DNA from: JBGQDM01 sp041495845
Lineage (GTDB): Bacteria; Acidobacteriota; Terriglobia; Terriglobales; Acidobacteriaceae
NCBI GenBank assembly: GCA_041495845.1
Contig: JBGQDM010000004.1
Span: 7,690-71,689, forward strand
DNA length: 64,000 bases
Direction: 5' to 3'
Below the pieces are notes generated by a model that worked only from the letters and a program-made list of their open reading frames with translations, was not told the origin of the DNA and ran no database searches. Shown here piece by piece: positions 51,755 through 60,310 of the stretch. Position 1 is the stretch's first letter. Each line of letters begins with the position of its first letter. Position numbers and translations under genes: made by a program.

Positions 51755-53077
51755 TCAGAGCGCAACTTCCCCCGCCAGGCTGTTGGGGAAAGTGGCCGTG
51801 ACACGCACCGGAACATAGCTGCCGGGGGTCAGCGTCTGGCCCTCGGCAGTAAAGTTGAGCGTCTTGTTCTGGGTGGTGCGGCCAATCCATTGACCGCGCT
51901 GCTCATTCCTACCTTCAACCATTACCTCAAGAACTGTCCCTACATGCCTCTGATTTCGTGTCTTCTGCGCTTCCCGAATCTTCTCCTGCAACACCGCCAG
52001 CCGCCGTGACTTCTCCGCCTCCGCAATCGCATCTTCCAACCGTAGCGCTGGAGTGTTGGGCCGCGGCGAATATTTGAAAGTGAACGCGCTGTCGAAACCA
52101 GCCACGTCCATCAAGCTGAGCGTCTCTTCAAAGTCAGCTTCTGTTTCGCCCGGAAAGCCCACGATGATGTCGGTGGTCAAGCTGATGTCGCGGCGCGCCG
52201 ACTTTACCCAGGCAATCCGCTCCAGGTACTCGTCGCGCGTATAGAGCCGCTGCATGGCTTCCAGCACCCGCGTCGAACCGCTCTGCACCGGCAAGTGGAC
52301 GTGGTCGCACAGCGTCGGCGTAGCTTCAATCGCCTGCACAATATCGCGGCCAAAGTCGCGCGGGTGGGAAGTGGTGAAACGCACGCGCCGTACACCGCTG
52401 ACTTCGCTCACCGCCACCAGCAACTCGGCAAACGACTTCTTGCCGGCCGGATCGGAGTAAGAATTCACGTTCTGGCCCAGCAGTTGAATGTCCGTATACC
52501 CGAGATCGGCCATCTGGCGGGCTTCCGCGAGCACCGAGTCGGATGTGCGGCTGCGTTCTTTTCCGCGCGTGTAGGGCACTACGCAATACGCGCAAAATTT
52601 GTCGCAACCCTCGATGATGGTGATGTAGCCGCGATGCGCATTGTTGCGCGCGGTGAATTCGGTCTCAAAGCACGCGTCGGTTTCCCGGTCGTCGAGTCCG
52701 GTGGCGCGCTGGCCGGCGCCAATCTGCACCAGCATGGCCGGCAGGTTGCGGTAGGACGCCGAGCCGCACACCAGGTCCACATAGGGCGCGCGCTCAAAAA
52801 TCTTTTCGCCTTCCTGCTGGGCCACACAACCCAGGACGCCAAACTGTTTTCCCTGGGCGCGGTACTTCTTAAAATCGGCGAGGCGATGAAAAACTTTCTG
52901 CTCCGCCTTGTCGCGGATGGAACACGTGTTATAGAGGACGAGGTTCGCCTCCTCCACCGTGGGTACCTGGCGATACCCTTCCTGCTGCAATGTGCCAATG
53001 ACTTTTTCGGAATCATGCACATTCATCTGGCAGCCGAAGGTCTCCAGATAAAAAGTTTTTTGCGCCACGCCATCCAT
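51755..53077 (-). CDS. miaB: tRNA-2-methylthio-N6-dimethylallyladenosine synthase
   Basis: The 440-residue radical SAM methylthiotransferase modifies A37 of tRNA. The N-terminal UPF0004 domain has Cys residues in GCQMN, NTCSIR and GCVAQ for one [4Fe-4S] cluster; CDKFCAYC binds the radical SAM cluster. The C-terminal 70 residues are the TRAM domain. The start at 53077 (MDGVAQKTFYLETFGCQ) gives normal family length. It is first in an operon with a DUF151 nuclease and a hypothetical protein. Confidence 0.95.
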   Translation of the reverse strand: MDGVAQKTFYLETFGCQMNVHDSEKVIGTLQQEGYRQVPTVEEANLVLYNTCSIRDKAEQKVFHRLADFKKYRAQGKQFGVLGCVAQQEGEKIFERAPYVDLVCGSASYRNLPAMLVQIGAGQRATGLDDRETDACFETEFTARNNAHRGYITIIEGCDKFCAYCVVPYTRGKERSRTSDSVLAEARQMADLGYTDIQLLGQNVNSYSDPAGKKSFAELLVAVSEVSGVRRVRFTTSHPRDFGRDIVQAIEATPTLCDHVHLPVQSGSTRVLEAMQRLYTRDEYLERIAWVKSARRDISLTTDIIVGFPGETEADFEETLSLMDVAGFDSAFTFKYSPRPNTPALRLEDAIAEAEKSRRLAVLQEKIREAQKTRNQRHVGTVLEVMVEGRNEQRGQWIGRTTQNKTLNFTAEGQTLTPGSYVPVRVTATFPNSLAGEVAL

Positions 53078-53118
53078 ACCAGCCAAGTATAACCTGCTTA
53101 CCGGCGGACGGCGGGGGC

Positions 53119-53139
53119 GCCGGCCCGCGATGGGCCGGC
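53119..53139. repeat. GC hairpin between the miaB and AHSA1 genes
   Basis: GCCGGCCC pairs with GGGCCGGC around a five-base loop. It lacks a T run, so it is not a clear terminator. It lies in the 83-bp gap. Confidence 0.5.
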
Positions 53140-53160
53140 TCACCCTAGGGCTCACCCGGC

Positions 53161-53645
53161 CTACTGCTTCTCCGCGAACCTTTTCAGCATCTCCATCACG
53201 CCCGACCAGCCTCCGCTGTAATCCGTGCGCGCGACGTCGAGGCCCGTGAGGCCGCTATGCGTAACTTTGACCCGGGTGCCGCCTGCTGCGGACGTCAGTT
53301 GCCAACGCACGACCGTAGTTTGTTCCGGACGATCATGCCAGTTAGCAATCCAGGTGTAGACCAGCAAGCGCGGCGCCACGCATTCCAGAATCTCGCCGTG
53401 CGCCTCAAAGTCGCTCACCCCGTTGACCTTGACTTTGCCGGTGGGATCGGAGGCCAGGAAACGCCACTGCCGCCTTGCCGTGCATCCATTTCAAACAGCG
53501 ACGTCTTGCAGTCGCTTTCTTCGCCCCACCAGCGCATGAGTTGCTCGGAGCTGGTGAGCGCCTGGAATACCCTTTCGGCCGGCGCAGCGACAAAAATCTC
53601 GCTGACGATCGCGTCCAGATCCGGGGTCACGATGGAGGTAGCCAT
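53161..53645 (-). pseudogene. AHSA1/SRPBCC-domain protein with a single-base frameshift
   Basis: The minus strand encodes an Aha1-homology (SRPBCC) protein in two frames. The first, from 53645, runs MATSIVTPDLDAIVSEIFVAAPAERVFQ to MDARQGG; the second, ending at 53161, carries VKVNGVSDFEAHGEILECV to RFAEKQ. Inserting one base at about 53468 restores an expected WRFLASDPTGKVKV junction and a 162-residue protein. The break is either a true mutation or a sequence error. It is the third gene of the ArsR operon; such pairs are common, with unknown ligand. Confidence 0.72.
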
Positions 53646-53663
53646 GAATTTCTCCGTCGGGTC

Positions 53664-54158
53664 CTATTGGACACGCTTCAGATTGAGCACGTCGCGCATT
53701 TCTTTGCCGTCCTGGTTCTGGAACACCCACTCTTCGGTGTGGTGCGCGTCGTCCAGGAACTTGAGGTTCAAAGCGCGCATGTGCCCGCGCTGGGATTTGT
53801 TCAGGTTGGTCACGTCGGTCACTTCGAAAGCGATCGTAGTGGCGTCGGACGACGCTACGGCTTTCATGTGCGGCTGATTGCCCGCCCCGCAGTAGTGCGT
53901 CATCAGCAGACGGTCGCCATCGAGGTGGAACATGGTGATCATGTCTTCGTCGTGGCTCTGGGTTTCGCTCATCACCGCCGAGCCGTTTGCGGTCAGGCGG
54001 TAACTCACCGTGACCGATTGACCCATGTCGGTGGTGCCCTGCCAGGTCCCGGCCAGCGCCTTGAGTCTGTCAAACGACTTCCCTGCTCCCGCCTGGGCGA
54101 CCAGCGCGCTGCTGGCCAGGCACAGAATCCCTACGGCAACTACGCGGACGAATTTCAC
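53664..54158 (-). CDS. secreted DUF1579/lipocalin-like protein
   Basis: The 164-residue protein has a signal peptide (MKFVRVVAVGILCLASSALV, cleavage near AQA). The mature part begins LKALAGTWQGTTDMGQSVTVSYRL and continues beta-rich to EWVFQNQDGKEM, typical of small lipocalin-like stress-associated proteins. The ATG overlaps the arsR stop by four bases, making an operon arsR-this gene-AHSA1. Confidence 0.68.
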   Translation of the reverse strand: MKFVRVVAVGILCLASSALVAQAGAGKSFDRLKALAGTWQGTTDMGQSVTVSYRLTANGSAVMSETQSHDEDMITMFHLDGDRLLMTHYCGAGNQPHMKAVASSDATTIAFEVTDVTNLNKSQRGHMRALNLKFLDDAHHTEEWVFQNQDGKEMRDVLNLKRVQ

Positions 54159-54574
54159 GACTTTGTCCTTGGGGTCAGATTCCCCTGTGATTTTTGTTTT
54201 CCCAGAAACGCTGCCGGCGTCCCGGAGTCCTGAGGCTCGTGAGCCTGCTCTGCTTCCACAAACAATTTCAAACTGCCCAGGCTGTTGCCCCAGAACGTGC
54301 GGTAGTGTTCCAGCCAGCGGTGCACCGCCCGCAGCGGCTCGGGATTGAGATGATAGTACCGATGGCGCCCGCTACGCCGTTCCACCACCAGGCGCGCCCG
54401 GCGCAACTGCCGCAAGTGGCGGGAAATCGCCGGACGAGAAATGGGGAAGGCGCGGGCGATCTCCCCGGCGGGCTGGCTGCCCCGGCGCAGCAGGTCGAGC
54501 ACGGCGCGGCGGGTGGGGTCGGCCAGCGCGTGGAACGTGGCCTCCGGAGAATGGGTAACCGAACGGTTCCGCAT
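54155..54574 (-). CDS. ArsR-family transcriptional regulator
   Basis: The 139-residue protein has the ArsR winged helix: FHALADPTRRAVLDLLRRGSQPAGEIARAFPISRPAISRHLRQLRRARLV. No Cys metal-binding motif is visible, so the inducer may be organic or stress-related, as in ArsR/AHSA1 pairs. The start at 54574 has no ribosome binding site and the promoter region overlaps it. A palindrome that could be its operator lies 5-22 bases upstream. Confidence 0.83.
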   Translation of the reverse strand: MRNRSVTHSPEATFHALADPTRRAVLDLLRRGSQPAGEIARAFPISRPAISRHLRQLRRARLVVERRSGRHRYYHLNPEPLRAVHRWLEHYRTFWGNSLGSLKLFVEAEQAHEPQDSGTPAAFLGKQKSQGNLTPRTKS

Positions 54575-54578
54575 AATG

Positions 54579-54596
54579 CGTAACAATACAGTTACG
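54579..54596. promoter_or_regulatory. palindromic operator candidate for the ArsR gene
   Basis: CGTAAC and GTTACG are perfect inverted repeats spaced by six bases. They lie directly upstream of the arsR start codon. A weaker GGTAACCG/CGGTTCC repeat lies just inside the gene near 54554. Confidence 0.5.
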
Positions 54597-54631
54597 GAAT
54601 CGGTGGAGTCAAGAACAAAGTTCGTGGTCGC

Positions 54632-55141
54632 TTAGCTGATCCGTAACGGCCGTTCCACCCAGGCCACGTCCCAGTAGCGGTCGAACTTGCGGCCGTTTTG
54701 GCTGAAACGGCCCACTAGCCGGAAGCCGAAGCGCTCGTGCAGTGCGGCGGAGGCCGGATTGGGCAGCGCATATCCGGCCACGATGCGATGGATGTCCTCC
54801 TGCGAGATGGCATCGAACAACGCGCCGTAGAGCTGCCGTCCAAGTCCCTTCCCGGTTGCTTCTGGCGCGCAATAAACGGTGGTCTCCACTGTGGTGAGGT
54901 AAGCCGCCTTGGGCCGGAAACGCGTGGTGCCGGCATAGCCCAAAAGCGCTCCCGCAATTTCCGCCACCAACAGCCGGTGGCGACCGGTGGCTGCGAACTG
55001 CTCGAACCACGGCAGGCGCTGCTCCACCGTGTAGGGGTCGACATCAAAGGTGACGGGCGTGTTGACCACGTAGTGGTTGTAGATCTCAGTCAGGCGCGGA
55101 AGATCGGCGACGGTTGCGGGGCGGATGTGTGGGTCCGGCAT
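54632..55141 (-). CDS. GNAT acetyltransferase, phosphinothricin-acetyltransferase-like
   Basis: The 169-residue protein has the GNAT fold and is close to the PAT/MnaT branch: IRPATVADLPRLTEIYNHYV, VYCAPEATGKGLGRQLYGAL (acetyl-CoA loop) and NPASAALHERFGFRLVG. Members acetylate methionine sulfone/sulfoximine or phosphinothricin; substrate here unknown. It lies between pdxT and arsR on the minus strand, 38 bases after pdxT. Confidence 0.82.
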   Translation of the reverse strand: MPDPHIRPATVADLPRLTEIYNHYVVNTPVTFDVDPYTVEQRLPWFEQFAATGRHRLLVAEIAGALLGYAGTTRFRPKAAYLTTVETTVYCAPEATGKGLGRQLYGALFDAISQEDIHRIVAGYALPNPASAALHERFGFRLVGRFSQNGRKFDRYWDVAWVERPLRIS

Positions 55142-55179
55142 CAGGTGCGTCCTCCTCGCGGTTCAGAGCGGGGTGCCGG

Positions 55180-55806
55180 TCAGGAATGCGCGCTCGCTTC
55201 CGCCGGCGTCACAGACGAACGTGGTGCTATCGTCCCGCGCACGAGGTCGAGAAATAATTCGTGCACCTGGGGATCGGCACTCAGCTCGGGATGGAACGTG
55301 GCCGCCATCGTCTTTCCTTGCCGCACCAACGCCGGGTCGTCCCCTGCCCACGCCAGCACCTCCACCCCTTCGCCGACCTCCGTGATCTTCGGCGCGCGGA
55401 TGAACACCATCTCTAGCGCCACGCCATCCAGCTTGCCGGTGCGGATGGAACTGTCTACCTGCCGGCCATAGGCATTGCGGCGTACTCGTATGTTGAGCGC
55501 GTCCAGACTGGTCTGCGGTGGGTTCTCTACTTCGCGCGCCAGCAGAATGCACCCGGCACAGGTGCCGAAGGCGGGCTTGGCGTGGACGAAATCCCGCAGG
55601 CGTTGAAAGCCCGCTTCACCGAGGAGTTTCAGAAACGTTCCTGACTCACCGCCAGGAATCACCAGACCGTCAAGGTCGTCGAGTGCCTCGAGTTGGCGGA
55701 CCAAGACCACCTCGGCGCCGAGTTCTTCCAGACGCTGGCGATGCGCATCGAAATCTCCTTGCAGCGCCAGAACGCCAATCTTTGTCCGTTTCTCGCTCAT
55801 GCTCAC
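55180..55806 (-). CDS. pdxT: pyridoxal 5'-phosphate synthase glutaminase subunit
   Basis: The 208-residue class I glutaminase supplies ammonia to PdxS. Features are VLALQGDFDAH near the N-terminus, PGGES, the nucleophile Cys83 in FGTCAG and the catalytic His/Glu in FHPEL. It is on the same strand as pdxS but 762 bases away, with an opposite-strand HAD gene between. The start ATG at 55806 is followed by another Met at residue 3. Confidence 0.94.
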   Translation of the reverse strand: MSMSEKRTKIGVLALQGDFDAHRQRLEELGAEVVLVRQLEALDDLDGLVIPGGESGTFLKLLGEAGFQRLRDFVHAKPAFGTCAGCILLAREVENPPQTSLDALNIRVRRNAYGRQVDSSIRTGKLDGVALEMVFIRAPKITEVGEGVEVLAWAGDDPALVRQGKTMAATFHPELSADPQVHELFLDLVRGTIAPRSSVTPAEASAHS

Positions 55807-55858
55807 GTTCGTTCACCCCCAACCCCGCTTCCCCGCTCGCGTGCTAGCCTGTTGCCTG

Positions 55859-56542
55859 ATGCCGCCACTCAAGAACATCTTCTTCGACGTCGGCCATACG
55901 CTGCTTGGCCCCAACTACGACATCACCTTGGCGCCGCTTTACGAGCGTGGCATTCGCCCGACGCCGGAGCAGATGCGAGCCACCGAACTGCGTACCCGCC
56001 GCCAACTGGACGACCTCCATGCCCAGGGCCGGGTGCCGACCGTCGACGCCAACTACGCCAACTTCTACTTTACCGACCTGCTCGGCCAGTTCCAGGTGAC
56101 CGACGAAGCGCTGAAGCAGGAACTCACGCGCCGGAGCCGCCGTGCCCTCAATTACACGCGCGTCCTGCCGGCGGCCCGCCAAACGCTGGCCCGCTTTCAC
56201 GGCCGCTACCAGATGGCCATCATCAGCAACGCCGACGGAACCATCGCCGAGTTACTGCGCGGGCTCGAAATGGCCGGCTACTTCGCCTCCATCACCGACT
56301 CCGGTGTGTGCGGCTACGAAAAACCGGCGCCGGAAATCTTCGAGCAAGCGCTGGCGTCGGTCGGCGCCCGCCCCGAGGAAAGCCTTTACGTCGGCGACGT
56401 CTACTCCGTGGACTATGTCGGCGCCACCAACGTGGGCATGAGCGCCGTCATCATCGACGCGCTCGGTCTCTACGCCGAGCTCGCCGTGCCCCGCATTTCG
56501 CGGCTGGACCAGCTGGAAGCACTGTTGACCCCGCCGGCCTAG
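55859..56542 (+). CDS. HAD-superfamily hydrolase-like protein
   Basis: The 227-residue protein has HAD motif I at Asp10 in FFDVGHTLL. The usual second Asp (DxD) is Gly12, so the general acid is missing. Motif II is SNADGT (Ser/Asn), motif III GYEKPAPEIF (Lys) and motif IV VGDVYSVDYVGA (Asp-Asp). A cap domain spans about 20-110. Members lacking the second Asp may be dehalogenase-like or have altered catalysis. It sits antisense between pdxS and pdxT. A link to vitamin B6 phosphate turnover is only a guess. Confidence 0.78.
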   Translation: MPPLKNIFFDVGHTLLGPNYDITLAPLYERGIRPTPEQMRATELRTRRQLDDLHAQGRVPTVDANYANFYFTDLLGQFQVTDEALKQELTRRSRRALNYTRVLPAARQTLARFHGRYQMAIISNADGTIAELLRGLEMAGYFASITDSGVCGYEKPAPEIFEQALASVGARPEESLYVGDVYSVDYVGATNVGMSAVIIDALGLYAELAVPRISRLDQLEALLTPPA

Positions 56543-56567
56543 CCGCCCGTACCCGACCCGAGATCGT

Positions 56568-57533
56568 CTACCAGCCCCGCGTCTGCAGCAGCTGTGACTC
56601 CTGCAACCCCGAGACGGCCAGGCCCTTCATCGCACTCGGCACATCCGCGCTGACTTCAAGCAACACTTTAGGGTCCTTGAAGTGGGTGGCGGCGCGGACG
56701 ATGGCGCGAGCGCGGCGCTCGGCTTCTTCGGGGGGAGCAAACGCGCAGTTTTCATCATACGAATGCTCCTCTTGACATCGCGTACAGGACGTGCGTTTTC
56801 CCATAAAAATTCCGGAGCCGACAAAGACTGCTTCGGCGCCCAGTTGCATCACCAGCGCAGCGTCGGCTGGTGTGGCAATTCCGCCTGCGGAAAAATTCGG
56901 CACCGGCAGCTTGCCATCGCGCGCGACCATGCGAATCAGTTCGTAAGGCGCCTGGTGCTCTTTCGCCCGCGTGTAGAGTTCTTCTTCACCGAGCACGGTC
57001 AGTTCGCGCATCTCCCTCATAATTTGGCGCATGTGCTTGACCGCGTGCACCACGTCGCCGGTGCCGGCCTCGCCCTTGGTACGAATCATGCACGCACCTT
57101 CTGCGATCCGGCGCAGCGCTTCCCCAAGATTGCGCGCGCCGCAAACAAAGGGCACGGTGAAGGCATGCTTGTCGACGTGGTGGGCTTCGTCGGCGGGGGT
57201 GAGCACTTCGGACTCGTCAATGTAGTCCACGCCCAACTCTTGCAACACTTGCGCTTCAGCAAAATGGCCAATGCGACACTTGGCCATCACTGGGATGGAA
57301 ACAGTCTCCATAATTTCTTTGATTTTCTTGGGAGACGCCATGCGCGCCACGCCACCCTCGGCGCGGATTTGCGCGGGCACGCGTTCCAGCGCCATCACCG
57401 CCACGGCGCCGGATTTTTCCGCAATCTCCGCCTGCCGTGCGTCGGTCACGTCCATGATGACGCCGCCCTTCAGCATTTCTGCCAGCCCGAGTTTCAAGCG
57501 CAGGCTGGTTGAGTTTCCATTGTTCTGTGACAT
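56568..57533 (-). CDS. pdxS: pyridoxal 5'-phosphate synthase lyase subunit
   Basis: The 321-residue enzyme condenses ribose 5-phosphate, glyceraldehyde 3-phosphate and ammonia to PLP with PdxT. The catalytic lysine is Lys85 in VMAKCRIGH; Asp28 (VIMDV) and TKGEAGTGDVVHAVKH are also conserved. The N-terminus is about 10 residues and the C-terminus a little longer than B. subtilis PdxS. It is preceded by a GNAT gene on the same strand, 48 bases away, with the MocR regulator divergent beyond. Confidence 0.96.
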   Translation of the reverse strand: MSQNNGNSTSLRLKLGLAEMLKGGVIMDVTDARQAEIAEKSGAVAVMALERVPAQIRAEGGVARMASPKKIKEIMETVSIPVMAKCRIGHFAEAQVLQELGVDYIDESEVLTPADEAHHVDKHAFTVPFVCGARNLGEALRRIAEGACMIRTKGEAGTGDVVHAVKHMRQIMREMRELTVLGEEELYTRAKEHQAPYELIRMVARDGKLPVPNFSAGGIATPADAALVMQLGAEAVFVGSGIFMGKRTSCTRCQEEHSYDENCAFAPPEEAERRARAIVRAATHFKDPKVLLEVSADVPSAMKGLAVSGLQESQLLQTRGW

Positions 57534-57581
57534 TGTCCGGCTCCTTTTTGAGTGCTCGAGAATTGCGTTTTCGCTCTGGCG

Positions 57582-58073
57582 TTACGTCAACGCCTTTTCC
57601 ATCGTAAAGAGTGGCGTTCCAAACAAATCATCCGTGCCTTCGCAGCGTTGAAAGCCGCAACGGGTGTACAGCCGGATCGCCGCAGCCAGAAAAGGCGTTG
57701 TGCTCAGCGACAAGCGGCAATGTCCTTGATTGCGGGCGAACGCTTCGACCTCCTGCAACAACCGTTCTCCGATCTGAAGTCCGCGCGCTGCGGGCAGTAC
57801 GGCCATCCCGCGGAGATAGAAACTGCTTTCCTTGGCCACGGCCGACGCCGTGCCGACCACGCCCGCTGCGTCGAGAGCGAGCCAGACCGGTCCCGCCTTC
57901 ATGCGCTCGATGACAACCTGCGGGCTGACCGCGGTAGCGGAGAAGCCCTCAGCGGTATACAGCGGTCGAAACTCGGCAAAGGCTTCGTGCAGCACCGCCG
58001 CCACCACCGGCGCATCCGTCGTTTCTGCTCGGCGAACCTGGACTTTCACGTTCTCGCTGCTGGCCCTCACCAC
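57582..58073 (-). CDS. GNAT acetyltransferase
   Basis: The 163-residue protein has the GNAT signature: VRRAETTDAPVVAAVLHEAF, the acetyl-CoA segment LRGMAVLPAARGLQIGERLLQEVEAFA and IRLYTRCGFQRCEG. The substrate is unknown. It is divergent from the MocR gene over 67 bp, and pdxS follows 48 bases downstream, so it may be in the pdxS transcript. Confidence 0.8.
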   Translation of the reverse strand: MVRASSENVKVQVRRAETTDAPVVAAVLHEAFAEFRPLYTAEGFSATAVSPQVVIERMKAGPVWLALDAAGVVGTASAVAKESSFYLRGMAVLPAARGLQIGERLLQEVEAFARNQGHCRLSLSTTPFLAAAIRLYTRCGFQRCEGTDDLFGTPLFTMEKALT

Positions 58074-58091
58074 TTCACCTTACTCTCCAGA

Positions 58092-58117
58092 TTGGACTTC
58101 CATAAATGTCCATTTAC
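58092..58117. promoter_or_regulatory. repeat-containing control region between the GNAT and MocR genes
   Basis: TCCATAAA and TCCATTTA are imperfect direct repeats spaced by ten to eleven bases, and TGGAC/GTCCA are inverted repeats. Such direct repeats are usual binding sites of MocR/PdxR regulators. TTGGAC at 58092 could be a -35 element, but no well-spaced -10 was found. Confidence 0.35.
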
Positions 58118-58140
58118 GGTATTCTAGGCATACCACTTCG

Positions 58141-59616
58141 ATGCCGCGGAAGACCACAACCCTGCCCCTGAGCCTGCCCGACCGGCCCGCGGGAACCGGC
58201 CTGCAGCGCTGGATTTATGACGGCCTGCGCACGGCGATTCTCAACGGACGACTCGGTCCCGGGGTACGTTTGCCCGCCACGCGCGATTTGGCCCAGGTGT
58301 ATGCCATTTCCCGCCCCACGCTGGTGGCCGCCTTCGAACAACTCAAGTCCGAAGGCTACGTCGAAGCCCGTACTGGTTCCGGAACCTATGTCAGCCGCAT
58401 CCTGCCGGAGCATCTGCTCGAGGTTCGCAGCGCGCGGACGGAGAAGCGGCTGCCGCATCGACGCGTGGTTTTTTCTGATTACGCCCGACGGCTGCAACCC
58501 TATCGCGCGCAGCCGCAGCGCCCGGTGCGCGCCTTCCGCGCCAATCAGGCGGCCCTCGACGCCTTTCCGGCCACGCTCTGGGCCCAGGTGGCTTCCCGCC
58601 GCCTCCGCCGCGTTTCCACCCGCATGCTGGCGGGAGGCGAGCCGCTGGGCTATCGGCCGCTGCGCGAAGCGGTGGCGGATTATCTCAATACCTCGCGCGG
58701 TGTGAAATGCACCGCTGACCAGGTGCTCATCGTTTCCGGCGCGCAGGAAGCTCTCGACCGGACCGCGCGTGTGCTGCTCAATCCAGGCGATCCAGTGTGG
58801 ATGGAAGAACCGGGATATCCAGCGGCAGCCGTTGTTTTCCACGCGGCGGGTGCGCGCATCTGTCCCGTGCCGGTGGATGACGAAGGTCTCAATCTCGACG
58901 CCGGGCGCGAACGCTGGAAGCGTGCCCGGCTCGTCCACGTCACCCCGGCGCACCAGTTTCCGCTGGGCGTGACCATGAGCCTGCGGCGGCGCCTGGCGCT
59001 GCTGGAGTGGGCGCGTCGCGCGGGCACGCTGATCTTCGAGGACGATTACGACAGTGAATACCGTTATTCCGGACGCCCCGTCCCCGCCTTGCAGGGACTC
59101 GACCGCTCCGGTGTCGTTATCTTTGCCGGCAGTTTCAGCGCCGTGCTCTTCCCTGCTCTGCGTCTCGGATATCTGGTAGTGCCGCCGGAGATGGTCGGCG
59201 TGTTCGCCGCAGCGGAGTCAGCCAGCACGCACCATCCGCCGCTCCTGGGGCAGGCAGTGCTTTGCGACTTCATCACCGAAGGACACTTCGCTCGGCACAT
59301 TCGGCGCATGCGCGAGCTTTATGCGGAGAGACTTTCGACGCTGCTGGAGTGCGCACAGCAGCAACTGGCCGGACAGCTGGAGATTTCCGGCGTCGAGGCC
59401 GGCCTGCAAACCGTGGGCTGGCTAAGCCGCGGCCTCAGTGCCGACAAAGTCGCGGTCGCTGCGGCAGAACGGAACGTCGAGGTGGCGCCACTACGCAAGT
59501 ATGCTTTCGGCCAGTCTCCACGTAACGGGCTGGTGCTGGGTTTTGCGGCGGTGGACGTGAAGGAGATTCGCCGGGGTGTGGAAGCGCTCTCCAGCGCAAT
59601 CGCGACGCTGAATTAG
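58141..59616 (+). CDS. MocR/PdxR-type GntR regulator without the PLP-binding lysine
   Basis: The 491-residue protein has a GntR winged helix (about 18-85, GVRLPATRDLAQVYAISRPTLV ... SEGYVEARTGSGTYVS) fused to an aminotransferase-fold domain (about 125-480) with HQFPLGVTMSLRRRLALLEWA and EDDYDSEYRY. The canonical GTFSKxLFPALRLGY PLP-lysine motif here reads GSFSAVLFPALRLGY: Ala334 replaces Lys. PLP could still bind noncovalently, or the sensor could be dead. The closeness to pdxS/pdxT suggests control of vitamin B6 synthesis. Confidence 0.82.
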   Translation: MPRKTTTLPLSLPDRPAGTGLQRWIYDGLRTAILNGRLGPGVRLPATRDLAQVYAISRPTLVAAFEQLKSEGYVEARTGSGTYVSRILPEHLLEVRSARTEKRLPHRRVVFSDYARRLQPYRAQPQRPVRAFRANQAALDAFPATLWAQVASRRLRRVSTRMLAGGEPLGYRPLREAVADYLNTSRGVKCTADQVLIVSGAQEALDRTARVLLNPGDPVWMEEPGYPAAAVVFHAAGARICPVPVDDEGLNLDAGRERWKRARLVHVTPAHQFPLGVTMSLRRRLALLEWARRAGTLIFEDDYDSEYRYSGRPVPALQGLDRSGVVIFAGSFSAVLFPALRLGYLVVPPEMVGVFAAAESASTHHPPLLGQAVLCDFITEGHFARHIRRMRELYAERLSTLLECAQQQLAGQLEISGVEAGLQTVGWLSRGLSADKVAVAAAERNVEVAPLRKYAFGQSPRNGLVLGFAAVDVKEIRRGVEALSSAIATLN

Positions 59617-59688
59617 CAACTACGTCACCCCCTGAAACCAGGTAGAGCTCCGAAAAGCTGTCTGGGTTTGAGGGGAGCCGCGGAATCG

Positions 59689-60174
59689 CTACTTCTCCAC
59701 GTGCTTGGCGAACATGCGCTGCGGGTCAATGGCGATGAACAGGCCTTCGCTGCGCGCCAGCACTTCGTCTTGCGCGTTCAGGATTTCCGCCACGTTGGTG
59801 TGCCGACGGCCGTCTACGCTGCGCTCGCGGGATTCCACCCGCAGCGGGCGGTTCAACGGCACCGGCTTCAGGTAGTGCACCGTGATCTCGCGAGTCAGCG
59901 CCACCACCTCGCGCAACTTGTTTACCTTGCCCATGGCTTCGTCGAGGATGGTCGCGATGATCCCACCGTGGCAGTGTCCCGGCGGTCCGGTGTAGCGCTT
60001 GCCCAGGCGGAATCGGCTGACGAAGCAGCCGTGCTGTTCATCGTAGGTGAAACGCAACCGCATGCCGTCCGGGTTATTTTTTCCGCAGGCGAAGCAGTAA
60101 TTCTTCTGCAGCCGCACGTAGCGCGTATCGTGGCCGCGCTTGTGACGTTTGCTCTTGGGCCTCGTCTCTTTCAC
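59689..60174 (-). CDS. PaaI-type hotdog thioesterase family protein
   Basis: The 161-residue protein has the hotdog-fold signature GHCHGGIIATILDEAMG and starts with the CFACGKNNPDGMRL motif of PaaI-like thioesterases. It may hydrolyse acyl-CoA esters, perhaps of phenylacetate-type substrates; that is inferred from family only. It is convergent with the MocR gene and divergent from the BNR gene. Confidence 0.78.
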   Translation of the reverse strand: MKETRPKSKRHKRGHDTRYVRLQKNYCFACGKNNPDGMRLRFTYDEQHGCFVSRFRLGKRYTGPPGHCHGGIIATILDEAMGKVNKLREVVALTREITVHYLKPVPLNRPLRVESRERSVDGRRHTNVAEILNAQDEVLARSEGLFIAIDPQRMFAKHVEK

Positions 60175-60310
60175 GGGATTGGATTGTAGATGCCGCGGGG
60201 ACGGCGGGGTTACAGATATTTCTTTCTCGCGCCGCCTCCTGTATACCTATCGCTTCCTGAGATTTACCGCGGGCGGAATGTTCCGCAGCGTCGCAAGGAG
60301 AAAAACGCAA

